A stretch of DNA of 64,000 nt from Streptomyces pseudovenezuelae (GCF_001513955.1 NZ_KQ948144.1:626853-690852); one strand, 5' to 3'. Shown: positions 9,793 to 19,296, counted from the stretch's first letter. The notes: generated by a model not told the origin, from the letters alone. Program-made: numbers and translations.

Positions 9793-10146
9793 ATGACCGA
9801 CAACAGTGCGCTTGACCCCGAGGACCGCAAGATCGTCACCCTGGCCCGTTCGGCGCGGGCCCGTAACGCGGTGCCCGAGGGGGCGGCCGTACGGGACGAG
9901 ACCGGGCGGACGTATGTGGCCGGGACCGTCGACCTGGCGTCACTGAAGCTGAGCGCGCTGCAGACCGCGGTGGCCATGGCCGTGGCGTCCGGGGCGAAGT
10001 CCCTGGAGGCGGCGGCCGTGGTGACGGACGCGGATTCGGCCTCCGACCAGGACCGGGCCGCCGTCCGGGATCTGGGCGGGCCGCAGACTCCGGTGCTGGT
10101 GGCGGGGGTCGACGGCACCGTGCGCGCCACCGTGACCGCCGGCTGA
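9793..10146 (+). CDS. Cytidine deaminase-like protein lacking zinc ligands
   Basis: A 117-residue protein with the general layout of a small cytidine deaminase: an N-terminal helix (DPEDRKIVTLARSARARN), a strand region (YVAGTVDLASLKLSALQTAV) and an AVVTDADSAS strand. The positions where a functional enzyme has C/H-A-E and P-C-x-x-C are occupied by SALQTAVAMAV and no PCxxC is present. A deaminase reaction is therefore not expected. It lies 28 bases after the MmyB-like regulator but belongs by content to the conserved backbone leading to era. It may be a structural or regulatory relic; the role is unknown. Confidence 0.75.
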   Translation: MTDNSALDPEDRKIVTLARSARARNAVPEGAAVRDETGRTYVAGTVDLASLKLSALQTAVAMAVASGAKSLEAAAVVTDADSASDQDRAAVRDLGGPQTPVLVAGVDGTVRATVTAG

Positions 10147-10178
10147 TACCCCCGGTAACAGTTGGCCGGAATTCCGGC

Positions 10179-10207
10179 TTGCCCTCCCTCGTCCCACGCG
10201 CATCAAT
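10179..10207 (+). promoter_or_regulatory. Candidate promoter of the small secreted protein gene
   Basis: TTGCCC (10179) and ATCAAT (10202) are separated by exactly 17 bases. The same TTGnCY-17-ATCAAT layout occurs before the next gene (10906-10934). A CCGTCAG-containing element (10221-10239) lies just downstream. This is a visual prediction only. Confidence 0.4.
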
Positions 10208-10351
10208 GGAACCGGAGATTCCGACGGACCGTCAGATTCCCGCTCGCGCGGCGTCCCGCACCACGCCCCGTGAAGCCCGGCCGTCCGTCGGGACGCACCC
10301 CCCGTCCATCCCCACATGGCAGTCCCCACCACGGGAAGGGAACCGGATTCC

Positions 10352-10825
10352 ATGAACGGCACACGCATCAGTACCGGTGCGGCACTGGTGGTCGGCGCGC
10401 TCGCGGCCACCGGGCTCGCGTTCGCACCCGCCGCTCTCGCTGTCACCCCGGACACCGCGACCATCAACGCCGACTGCGGCATGTTCGGCAGCGGCGAGGC
10501 GACCCTCACCGCCACGCAGGACGGCACCGCGGCCACCGTGACCGTCACCTCGGCGATCAGCGCTCCGCTCGCGCTCTCCGAGGACTCGATCACCTCGACC
10601 CTCACCTTCGTGAACGCGAACGGCGGCACCACCACCTTCACCGGTACGGAGAACCCCGCCATCGCGGCCGGTGACCCCGTCACCGTCGGACCCCTCGACG
10701 GAACCGTGGCGTCCGGCGACAGCCTGGAGTCGTACGGCGGTTCACTCCAGATCGTCGTCTTCGGGATCACCGTGACCTGCACGGCGACCGGTCCGCAGGC
10801 CCCGGGCCCGTTCGTCTTCGACTGA
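10352..10825 (+). CDS. Small secreted beta-rich protein
   Basis: A 157-residue protein with a clear Sec signal peptide (basic n-region, hydrophobic VVGALAATGLAFAPAALA, cleavage after ALA near residue 30). The mature part is Thr/Ser/Gly-rich and appears all-beta. It has one cysteine near each end (NADCGM and TVTCTA), which could form a disulfide closing a single domain. The N-terminal part of the next gene's product has the same plan with its own Cys pair, so the two are probable paralogous domains. No enzymatic motif is visible. The neighbours suggest a cell-surface role. Confidence 0.75.
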   Translation: MNGTRISTGAALVVGALAATGLAFAPAALAVTPDTATINADCGMFGSGEATLTATQDGTAATVTVTSAISAPLALSEDSITSTLTFVNANGGTTTFTGTENPAIAAGDPVTVGPLDGTVASGDSLESYGGSLQIVVFGITVTCTATGPQAPGPFVFD

Positions 10826-10859
10826 CCTCCGGCGCCAGACCTCCGGAGCGAGTCCCCCG

Positions 10860-10901
10860 GTTGCCGCAGAAACTGACATGCCGTCAGGTTTCTGCGGCAA
10901 C
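10860..10901. terminator. Strong hairpin after the small secreted protein gene
   Basis: GTTGCCGCAGAAAC (10860-10873) pairs perfectly with 10888-10901. TGAC/GTCA continues the stem past a one-base bulge, leaving a 5-base loop. It starts 34 bases after the stop at 10825. There is no U-tract, as is usual in Streptomyces. It could be a terminator, or an upstream regulatory element for the WxL-like gene. Confidence 0.6.
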
Positions 10902-10905
10902 TCCA

Positions 10906-10934
10906 TTGACTTCTCACGCGATCCACACATCAAT
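10906..10934 (+). promoter_or_regulatory. Candidate promoter of the WxL-like protein gene
   Basis: TTGACT (10906) and ATCAAT (10929) are spaced by 17 bases, with ACGCG within the spacer as in the promoter of the previous gene. This predicts a 5' UTR of about 40 bases before the ATG at 10983. Confidence 0.45.
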
Positions 10935-10982
10935 GCCCCCTGTCGGCGCAGGACTTCAGGAGCTTCCGGAGGGGGCACATCC

Positions 10983-12299
10983 ATGGGTTCGACGACTCGA
11001 AGACGCCGTCTGGCGTCCTTTCTCGGGGCGACCGCGCTCGCGGTCACCGCGGGCGGCGCACTGGCCTGTCCGGCCGGTGCCGCCACCGACGTGGACTTCG
11101 CCACGCACTGCATCCCGCCCGCGGTCGCGGGCATCCCGCCGATCGACGGCACCACGACGGCCAGGATCGCCGTGGACAACACCAGCCCCAAGGTGGGCGA
11201 CACCGTCACGGTGACCTACACGGTGGTCAAACCGGCCGCCAGCAACCCCACGGCCATCGCGCTGCCGGCCGACATCATGACGCCGACCGGCAAGGTCGCC
11301 CTCGGCGGGGCCCAGACCGGCGCCGTGACGGTCGCCGGACCGAAGAAGAACGACCCGGTGCCGGGCAACGGCGCCTTCCCGTCGTTCTCGATGACCGGCA
11401 CCTTCAAGGTCACCTCACCCGGCGCGATCACGCTCTCGCCCGGCGACTACAACATCCACACCAGCTACATCCTCGAACTGGACACACCCTGCACGGTGAT
11501 CACCCCGCCCGCCCCGGTCTCCGAGACGGTCACCGCGACGGACGCGAACCCCGTCAACGAGCGGGACATCGCGCTGGGTTCGGCCTCCGGCAAGCCCGGT
11601 GCGAGCGTCACCGTCACCGGCAGCAAGTTCACCCCGGGCGCGACGGTCACCCTGGCCGGGCGGGCGGGCGCCGCCCAGACCGCGGACACCGCCACCGCCA
11701 CCGTCAACTCCTCGGGCGCCTTCAGCGGGGCGCTCGTCGTCAACGACAAGACGACGACCGGTGTCGTCGCGTACGAGGGCGCCGCGTGGAGCGACGCCAA
11801 GGGCGCCGGGCCGAAGGCGTACGTCGTCATCGACGACACCCCCGTCCCGGCCGGCAGCCAGAAGGTCACCACCACGGTGAAGGCGGGCACGCTGTCCATG
11901 TCCCAGGCCGGGGACTCCGTCAGCCTCTCGGCGGTGGACTACGGCAAGGGCGGGGCCTCGACCGGCAACCTGAACAAGGTGACCGTCCAGGACTTCCGCG
12001 GCGGACCCGCCGGCTGGTCCCTCACCGGCAAGGTCACCGACTTCACCGGAGCCGGCGCCAAGATCGACGCCGGCGCGCTGAGCTGGAGTCCCACCTGCGC
12101 CACCAAGGCGGGCAGCCCGAGCACCTGCCAGGCCGGTTCCGCCGGCGCGGTCGGATCCTCGGGGGCGACTCTCGCGTCCACGCCCAACTCCACGCTCACC
12201 GGTGGTGAGTTCACCGTGGACGCCGGGCTCTCCCTGAACGTGCCGGCGTTCACACCCGTGGGCACGTACTCCGGCGTTCTCACCCTCACGCTCAGCTGA
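10983..12299 (+). CDS. Secreted WxL-domain-like surface protein
   Basis: A 438-residue secreted protein. The signal peptide is basic (TTRRRRLASFLGATALAV) and ends near ALACPAGAA. Residues about 35-185 form a beta domain with cysteines at its two ends, like the preceding gene. A central Ig-like segment (GASVTVTGSKFTPGATVTL) follows. The last 140 residues resemble the WxL cell-wall domain known from Firmicutes: VTVQDFRGGPAGWSLTGKV has a W-S-L motif at residues 345-347, and the end YSGVLTLTLS resembles the second WxL motif. The downstream gene encodes a DUF916 protein, the usual partner of WxL proteins. The start is preceded by GGAGG. Role inferred: non-covalent wall attachment. Confidence 0.72.
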   Translation: MGSTTRRRRLASFLGATALAVTAGGALACPAGAATDVDFATHCIPPAVAGIPPIDGTTTARIAVDNTSPKVGDTVTVTYTVVKPAASNPTAIALPADIMTPTGKVALGGAQTGAVTVAGPKKNDPVPGNGAFPSFSMTGTFKVTSPGAITLSPGDYNIHTSYILELDTPCTVITPPAPVSETVTATDANPVNERDIALGSASGKPGASVTVTGSKFTPGATVTLAGRAGAAQTADTATATVNSSGAFSGALVVNDKTTTGVVAYEGAAWSDAKGAGPKAYVVIDDTPVPAGSQKVTTTVKAGTLSMSQAGDSVSLSAVDYGKGGASTGNLNKVTVQDFRGGPAGWSLTGKVTDFTGAGAKIDAGALSWSPTCATKAGSPSTCQAGSAGAVGSSGATLASTPNSTLTGGEFTVDAGLSLNVPAFTPVGTYSGVLTLTLS

Positions 12300-12349
12300 C
12301 CGTACGGGCGCCCGCACCCGCCCGTCCGCCTCCTTGGGGGTCCGCACCC

Positions 12350-13321
12350 ATGCGCAAGCTGTACGTCCTTCTCCTGAGCCTTAGCCTGAGCCTGTTCCTG
12401 GCCGCGGCCGCCGCGCCCGCGCACGCCGCCGACAACGGCAGCTGGTCCGTGTACCCCGCCGCCTCCCAGATCGCCGCGCGCCCCTACTTCTACCTCTCCG
12501 CCGACCCCGGACAGACCATCGACGACAAGGTCGTCGTCAGCAACCGGACCGGTCGGCCGCTGACCTTCCGGCTCTACGCCGCCGACGCCTACAACACCGC
12601 CCGCGACGGCGGTTTCGCCGTGCGGACGGTCGCGGAGAAGCAGCGCGGGGTGGGGGCCTGGGCGAGGCCCGCGAAGTCCCGGGTGACCGTCCCCGCGCAC
12701 GGAAGGATCACCGTGCCGTTCACGCTGTCGGTGCCCGAGGGCGCCGAACCGGGCGACCATCCCGGCGCGTTGGTGGCGCTGGACGAACGGATCGACAGGG
12801 GCGACGGGGCGGTGGCGCTCGGGGTGCAGCGGGCCGTCGCCGCCAGGATCTATCTGCGGGTGGGCGGACCGACCGTGCCGGCCATCGCCGTCGAGGACGT
12901 CCGCGTCAGCCACCATCAGCCGCTGGTACCGGGGTTGGGGGACAGTGGTGCCACGATCTCGTACACCCTGCGCAACACCGGCAACGTCACTCTGAGCCCG
13001 AAGGTCGAGCTGCGGGCGACGGGGTTGTTCGGGCGTACCTTGCTCGCCCGCGAACTCGCACGGATTCCGGGGGAGTTGCTGCCGGGGCAGCGGGTGCGGC
13101 TGAGTGAGCCGTGGCGGGGCTCGCCGCAACTCGACTGGGGCGACGTGAAGTTGACGGCGAGCGCGAAGGACACGCGGGAGTCGGCGAGTGCGAGTTTCTT
13201 TGCGTTGCCGTGGTTGGCCGCGGTGGTGTTGTTCGTGGCGAGTGGTGTGGGAGGGGGGATGTGGGTTCGTTTGCGGCTGCGGGCCGGTGGGGGCTGGTCG
13301 CGCAGTTCCCCGCGCCCCTGA
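12350..13321 (+). CDS. DUF916 / WxL-interacting membrane-anchored surface protein
   Basis: A 323-residue protein with a signal peptide (LLLSLSLSLFLAAAAAPAHA). A DUF916-type domain (residues about 30-150; WSVYPAAS, LSADPGQTIDDKVVVSN) is followed by a second beta domain with YTLRNTGNVTLSPKVEL. One membrane helix near residues 287-305 (FALPWLAAVVLFVASGVGG) precedes a short basic tail. In Firmicutes such WxLIP proteins bind peptidoglycan and hold WxL proteins, and the upstream gene is WxL-like. The last 13 codons are contributed by a copy of a dispersed intergenic repeat (see 13286-13328), so the cytoplasmic tail is probably not conserved. Confidence 0.8.
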   Translation: MRKLYVLLLSLSLSLFLAAAAAPAHAADNGSWSVYPAASQIAARPYFYLSADPGQTIDDKVVVSNRTGRPLTFRLYAADAYNTARDGGFAVRTVAEKQRGVGAWARPAKSRVTVPAHGRITVPFTLSVPEGAEPGDHPGALVALDERIDRGDGAVALGVQRAVAARIYLRVGGPTVPAIAVEDVRVSHHQPLVPGLGDSGATISYTLRNTGNVTLSPKVELRATGLFGRTLLARELARIPGELLPGQRVRLSEPWRGSPQLDWGDVKLTASAKDTRESASASFFALPWLAAVVLFVASGVGGGMWVRLRLRAGGGWSRSSPRP

Positions 13322-13328
13322 AGGGGCG
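13286..13328 (+). repeat. Dispersed GCGCAGTTCCCCGCGCCCCT repeat, copy A
   Basis: The exact 20-base core is at 13300-13319. It is preceded by GGGGGCTGGTC and followed by GAAGGGGCG. It lies between two convergent genes and forms the 3' end of the DUF916 coding sequence. Five more exact cores occur in the window (18030, 46021, 52395, and inverted at 52598 and 52696). Confidence 0.85.
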
Positions 13329-13361
13329 CTCCTCGTGCCGTTCCTTTGAAGTGCGTCCCTA

Positions 13362-15007
<1,646 letters not shown>

Positions 15008-15054
15008 GGAGATCTCCAACGATGTGGGGGCTCGTCAGAGGGTCACCGGCGTGC

Positions 15055-15092
15055 GTTTCCGGCTGTGCACAGGGGTGTTTCCGGTGTGTTTC
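15055..15092 (-). promoter_or_regulatory. GlnR-binding box upstream of amtB
   Basis: On the minus strand four 5-base elements are spaced by exactly 6 bases: GAAAC (15092-15088), GAAAC (15081-15077), GTGCA (15070-15066) and GAAAC (15059-15055). This matches the GTnAC-n6-GAAAC-n6-GTnAC-n6-GAAAC arrangement of Streptomyces GlnR sites in its spacing and in both GAAAC half-sites; the a-sites are degenerate. A further GAAAC is at 15108-15104. Confidence 0.72.
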
Positions 15093-15181
15093 ATTGCGGT
15101 GGGGTTTCCGCAAGCTCACGGTCCGGCCGGTGCTCGGGCGCTTGTGCGGCGGGGCTCCGTGGATCAGGGAGAATGGGGCGC

Positions 15182-16141
15182 ATGAGCGTTCGCAGTCAGT
15201 CATCCGAGCCGTCGGCATCGTCGGAGGCCCCCCACCGCGCCGGCTTCGCCTGCTTCGTGGGCCGCCCCAACGCGGGCAAGTCCACCCTTACGAACGCTCT
15301 GGTCGGCCAGAAGGTGGCGATCACCGCCAACCAGCCGCAGACGACCCGGCACACGGTGCGCGGGATCGTGCACCGGGAGGACGCCCAGCTGATCCTGGTC
15401 GACACCCCCGGCCTGCACAAACCGCGCACGCTGCTGGGGGAGCGCCTCAACGACGTGGTGCGCACCACGTGGGCCGAGGTCGACGTGATCGGGTTCTGTC
15501 TGCCCGCGAACGAGAAGCTGGGTCCCGGGGACCGTTTCATCGTGAAGGAACTCGCGGGGATCAAGAAGTCCCCGAAGGTCGCGATCATCACGAAGACGGA
15601 CCTCGTCGACTCCAAGACGCTGGCCGAGCAGCTGATCGCCGTCGACCAGCTCGGCAAGGAGCTGGGCATCGAGTGGGCGGAGATCGTCCCGGTGTCGGCG
15701 ACCGCGAACCAGCAGGTCGACCTGCTCGCGGACCTGCTGATCCCGATGCTTCCCGAGGGCCCGCCGCTGTATCCCGAGGGCGACCTCACGGACGAGCCCG
15801 AGCAGGTCATGATCGCCGAGCTGATCCGCGAGGCCGCGCTGGAGGGCGTCCGTGACGAACTCCCGCACTCCATCGCGGTGGTCGTCGAGGAGATGATCCC
15901 CCGCGAGGACCGCCCCGCCGACAAGCCCCTCCTCGACATCCACGCCTTCGTCTACATCGAGCGCCCCAGCCAGAAGGGCATCATCATCGGCCCCAAGGGC
16001 AAGCGCCTGAAGGAGGTCGGCATCAAGAGCCGCAAGCAGATCGAGGCCCTCCTCGGCACGCCGGTCTTCCTGGACCTGCATGTGAAGGTGGCCAAGGACT
16101 GGCAGCGGGATCCTCGGCAGTTGCGGAAGCTGGGGTTCTAG
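15182..16141 (+). CDS. era: GTPase Era
   Basis: A 319-residue essential GTPase of 30S subunit maturation. The G-domain motifs are GRPNAGKS (G1), TTRHTVRG (G2), DTPG (G3) and TKTD (G4). The C-terminal KH domain carries GIIIGPKGKRLKEVG, which binds the 3' end of 16S rRNA. The open frame extends far upstream antisense to amtB, but the ATG at 15182 gives the family-typical N terminus. Its TAG stop is formed by the first junction of a 9-base tandem repeat. Confidence 0.96.
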   Translation: MSVRSQSSEPSASSEAPHRAGFACFVGRPNAGKSTLTNALVGQKVAITANQPQTTRHTVRGIVHREDAQLILVDTPGLHKPRTLLGERLNDVVRTTWAEVDVIGFCLPANEKLGPGDRFIVKELAGIKKSPKVAIITKTDLVDSKTLAEQLIAVDQLGKELGIEWAEIVPVSATANQQVDLLADLLIPMLPEGPPLYPEGDLTDEPEQVMIAELIREAALEGVRDELPHSIAVVVEEMIPREDRPADKPLLDIHAFVYIERPSQKGIIIGPKGKRLKEVGIKSRKQIEALLGTPVFLDLHVKVAKDWQRDPRQLRKLGF

Positions 16142-16174
16142 GGGTTCTAGGGGTTCTAGGGGTTCTAGGGGTTC
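16132..16174. repeat. 9-bp tandem repeat GGGGTTCTA spanning two convergent stop codons
   Basis: Four exact copies of GGGGTTCTA (16132-16167) are followed by a partial fifth. The first copy supplies the last codons (GGG TTC) and TAG stop of era. Read on the other strand, the fourth copy supplies the TAG stop (16167-16165) of the convergent regulator, whose last residues are Thr-Asn-Pro. Confidence 0.95.
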
Positions 16175-17019
16175 GTCCGCTGCGGGGTCAGGTCCTGCAG
16201 GCCCACCACTCTCAGCAGTTGCAGTCGTTCGTACGCCTCCGTCCCCGGGCGGGCCGTGTGGACGACCAGCAGGTGGTGGTGTTCGTGGCTGACCATGACC
16301 TCGCAGTCGAGCTCCAGCAGTCCCACCACGGGGTGCACGAAGCGTTTCGTCGCGCGGTCGCGCTGGGACACCTCGTGCTCGTCCCACAGGCGCGCGAACT
16401 CCTCGCTGGCCGAACGGAGTTCGGCGACCAGCGCGGCCGGCTCCGGGTCGTCGGGGCGGGCCGCGGTCACCGCGCGCAGGGTGGCCACCTGGGTGCGCGC
16501 GTGGTCCGCGAGGTCCTCCTCGGGAAAGAGCGTGCGCGCGGCAGGGTCCAGGAAGAAGCAGCGGACCAGGTTGCGCTCGCGGGGCGGGCGGGCCGTCACG
16601 TCCCCCACCAGGGCCCTGGCCATCGCGTTCTGCGCCAGCACCTCGCCGCAGTCGTTCACCACCTGCGCCGGGGTGTCGTGCAGCCGGTCAAGGATCAGCA
16701 GCAGCCCCGGGCGGACATGCGCCGACGCCGTCTCGCGCCGCGGGGGCTCCTCGCCCACCAGATGGAACAGATGGTCCTGCTCCACGTCGGTCAGGCGCAG
16801 CGCCCGGGCCAGCGCCGTCAGCATCTGACGGGACGGGCGGGGGCCGCGGGACTGCTCCAGGCGGGTGTAGTAGTCCACCGACATCCCGGCCAGCTGGGCC
16901 ACCTCCTCGCGGCGCAGGCCGGGCGTGCGGCGCCGGGCGCCCGGAGCCAGACCCACGTCGGACGGGTTCAGCCGGGCGCGGCCACGGCGCAGGAAGTCGG
17001 CGAGTTCGGCTCGGTTCAC
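16165..17019 (-). CDS. MmyB-like XRE-family regulator
   Basis: About 284 residues. The HTH domain contains ARRRTPGLRREEVAQLAGMSVDYY and LEQSRGPRPSRQML. The C-terminal MmyB domain includes NLVRCFFLDPAARTLF and HPVVGLLELDCEVM. The GTG at 17019 gives the family-typical start (NRAELADFLRR) but has GGAGG only one base away. A GTG at 17037 without a visible ribosome site is the alternative. It is divergent from the SDR-fold gene at 17138, the usual target arrangement, and a palindromic site lies between them. Confidence 0.87.
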   Translation of the reverse strand: MNRAELADFLRRGRARLNPSDVGLAPGARRRTPGLRREEVAQLAGMSVDYYTRLEQSRGPRPSRQMLTALARALRLTDVEQDHLFHLVGEEPPRRETASAHVRPGLLLILDRLHDTPAQVVNDCGEVLAQNAMARALVGDVTARPPRERNLVRCFFLDPAARTLFPEEDLADHARTQVATLRAVTAARPDDPEPAALVAELRSASEEFARLWDEHEVSQRDRATKRFVHPVVGLLELDCEVMVSHEHHHLLVVHTARPGTEAYERLQLLRVVGLQDLTPQRTNP

Positions 17020-17046
17020 CCCTCCAGCGTGCGGCACCCCGCCCGG

Positions 17047-17078
17047 CTTATCCAGGGACTGCCGATCCCCTGATCAAG
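17047..17078. promoter_or_regulatory. Imperfect palindrome between MmyB-like regulator and SDR gene
   Basis: CTTATCCAGGGA on the left and TCCCCTGATCAAG on the right form an imperfect inverted repeat (CTT-ATCCAGGGA against CTTGATCAGGGGA) around a 7-base centre. It sits in the roughly 100-base divergent gap, where an operator for the regulator is expected. Confidence 0.5.
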
Positions 17079-17137
17079 AGGTCTCTCCCGGTGCTCGCGC
17101 GGCCGTTCCACGCTGGTCCGGACGAGAGGAGCACACC

Positions 17138-17992
17138 ATGCTGACTTTGGTGACAGGTACGACGGGACAGGTCGGGCGGCGCTTCGTGCCGAGGCTGCTG
17201 GCGCAGTCCCGGCCGGGGGAGCGGGTACGGGTGCTGGTGCGGGACACGGCCCGGGGCGAGCCCTTCGCCGCACTCGGCGCCGAGGTCGTCGTGGGCGACC
17301 TGCGCGACACCGACGTCCTCGGCAAGGCCGTGGCGGGCGTCGACGCGGTCGTGAACGTCGCGGCATCCTTCCGGGGAGTACCGGACGAGGAAGCGTGGGC
17401 CGTCAACCGGGACGCGGCGGTGGAGCTGGGCCTTGCCGCACAGTCAGCCGGTGTGCGGAGGTTCGTACAGGTCAGCACTGGTCTCGTGTACGGCCAGGGA
17501 CGGGGGCGCCTGGTGACCGAGGAGGACGAGAGCCGGCCCGGCGGTTCCATGTGGGGCGCCTATCCCGCGTCCAAGGCGGAGGCCGAGCGGCTGCTGCTGG
17601 CGATGGAGGGGCTCGATGTGCGCGTCGGGCGGCTTCCCTTCGTCTACGGCGAGGGGGATCCGCATCTCGCCCAGTCCCTGATGTGGGCGAAGAACTGGGC
17701 GTCGGGCCAGCGGCTGCACATGGGGCACCACGTGGATGTCGCACAGGGCCTGCTGCGGATCCTGCACGCGCCGGGGATCCCGGGACGGGTGTACAACATC
17801 GCCGACGACGCGCCCGTGACGGCGGTGGAGCTGCATCAGCTCAACGGGGTGGAGATTCCGGCTGAGCTGTACGAGCGGACCGATCCCGACCCGTGGCTGG
17901 TGCTCATGTCCACGGAGCGGATCCGGCGAGAGCTGGGGTACCGGCCGGTGTATTCGTCGGTCTATGCGGCTCGGGAGGCGGGAGCACTCTGA
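17138..17992 (+). CDS. NAD(P)-dependent epimerase/dehydratase-like oxidoreductase (extended SDR)
   Basis: A 284-residue extended short-chain dehydrogenase fold. The cofactor-binding motif is TGTTGQVG at residues 6-13. VSTGLVYGQG and YPASK supply the serine, tyrosine and lysine positions of the active site, so enzymatic activity is plausible. The ATG is preceded by GAGAGGA. It is divergent from an MmyB-like regulator that likely controls it. The substrate is not recognisable; similar genes are annotated as NAD-dependent epimerase or NmrA-like. Confidence 0.85.
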   Translation: MLTLVTGTTGQVGRRFVPRLLAQSRPGERVRVLVRDTARGEPFAALGAEVVVGDLRDTDVLGKAVAGVDAVVNVAASFRGVPDEEAWAVNRDAAVELGLAAQSAGVRRFVQVSTGLVYGQGRGRLVTEEDESRPGGSMWGAYPASKAEAERLLLAMEGLDVRVGRLPFVYGEGDPHLAQSLMWAKNWASGQRLHMGHHVDVAQGLLRILHAPGIPGRVYNIADDAPVTAVELHQLNGVEIPAELYERTDPDPWLVLMSTERIRRELGYRPVYSSVYAAREAGAL

Positions 17993-18029
17993 GGCCGGTG
18001 GGCGGGTGCGGGGTCCGTCGTGGCCGGTA

Positions 18030-18049
18030 GCGCAGTTCCCCGCGCCCCT
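18030..18049 (+). repeat. Dispersed 20-bp repeat, copy B
   Basis: An exact GCGCAGTTCCCCGCGCCCCT core lies in the 65-base gap between the convergent SDR gene and the sugar-transporter gene. Confidence 0.85.
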
Positions 18050-18057
18050 GACAGCAT

Positions 18058-19296
18058 CTAGTCGACGCTTCTTATACGGCCGACCAGGACCGCTCCCGCC
18101 AAGCCCACCACCGCCGCCACCCCGTACAGCACTCGGTACCCCCCCAGGTGCGTCACGATCGGTGCCGCCAACGCCGGGGCGGCCACCTGGGGCAGCGAGT
18201 TGGCGATGTTGATGACGCCCAGGTCCTTTCCCCGGTCCAGGGCCGTCGGCAGTACGTCCGTCATCAGGGCGAAGTCGACCGACATGAACACCCCGAGGCC
18301 CACACCGAGCAGCGCTGCCACGATGATCGCGCTCGGCCAGGTCTGCCACAGTGCGAGCAGGGCCGTCGCCACCGCCATGAGGACGCCGGACCAGCGGACG
18401 AACGGCTTGCGGCGGCCCACCCGGTCCGACCAGACCCCGCCCACCACCACCGTGGCCAGCAGTGCCACGCTGTCGACCGCCGTGAGGATCAGGACGCCCT
18501 GCTCGGGGTCGTCGTGGTGGAGGCCATCCCGCAGGTAGTACAGCAGATACAGGAGCACCAGCGCGTTGCTGAGGTTGATCAGGAAACGGGTCACCCAGGC
18601 CCAGGCGAAGTCGGGGTAGCGGCGCGGGCTCAGCCAGAAGCCGCGCGCGAACGACCGCCAGGACCAAGCCGGTCGGTCCGTGAACGCCAGCCGGAGGTCC
18701 TGGTGGCGCAGCACGTACGGCAGCACCCCCGCCAGCGTGAACACCGCGCAGGCCGCATAGCCCGCCGCGATCCCGCCCGCCGCGGTGGCCAGCCCGGTGC
18801 CGACGACCGCGCCGAGGATCTGCGCCGCCCCGATCCAGCCGCCGACCGCGCCCCGCTGGAGCCGTGGCACCCGGTCCGGCACGGCCGCCGTGACCGCCGC
18901 GAAGGCCGCGTTCAGGGTCAGCTGGACCAGACACCAGCCGAGCGTCATGAGCCACAGACCGCCCGCCCCGGCGAGCACCAGCAACGACAGCGCGCCGCCC
19001 GCCGCACCGGCCACGATCCACGGGCTGCGGCGGCCCCAGCGGGCCGTGGTGCGGTCCGACAGCGCGCCGAAGAACGGGTTCGCCGCCAGCGACACCACCG
19101 CGCCCACCCCGGTCACCCAGGCCAGCAGCGTCTCCTTGGACATGCCGGTGCCGGGCGCGAAGTCCTCCGCCTGCCGAGCCAGCAGGATCTGCAACGGGCC
19201 GTACCAGCCCACCCAGATCGCCACGTTGGCCAGCGACAAAGAGGCCGTCCAGCCCTTGCCGACCCGGTCGACCGGCTCCGAGAGAGCCGTGCTCAC
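18058..19296 (-). CDS. MFS transporter, likely sugar/glycoside uptake
   Basis: A 412-residue, 12-helix major-facilitator protein of the glycoside/SLC45-like type. NPFFGALSDRTTARWGRRSPW is the extended motif A after helix 2 and SDRVGRRKPFV is its repeat in the second half. The GTG start overlaps the GH1 gene's stop by 4 bases (GTGA), so the pair is co-translated. The likely job is import of the beta-glucoside cleaved by the partner enzyme. The substrate is inferred from context only. Confidence 0.85.
   Translation of the reverse strand: MSTALSEPVDRVGKGWTASLSLANVAIWVGWYGPLQILLARQAEDFAPGTGMSKETLLAWVTGVGAVVSLAANPFFGALSDRTTARWGRRSPWIVAGAAGGALSLLVLAGAGGLWLMTLGWCLVQLTLNAAFAAVTAAVPDRVPRLQRGAVGGWIGAAQILGAVVGTGLATAAGGIAAGYAACAVFTLAGVLPYVLRHQDLRLAFTDRPAWSWRSFARGFWLSPRRYPDFAWAWVTRFLINLSNALVLLYLLYYLRDGLHHDDPEQGVLILTAVDSVALLATVVVGGVWSDRVGRRKPFVRWSGVLMAVATALLALWQTWPSAIIVAALLGVGLGVFMSVDFALMTDVLPTALDRGKDLGVINIANSLPQVAAPALAAPIVTHLGGYRVLYGVAAVVGLAGAVLVGRIRSVD

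Noticed and set aside
16132..16174. Short regular repeats considered as a CRISPR array
   Set aside because: Units are 9 bases with no spacers and no cas genes nearby.
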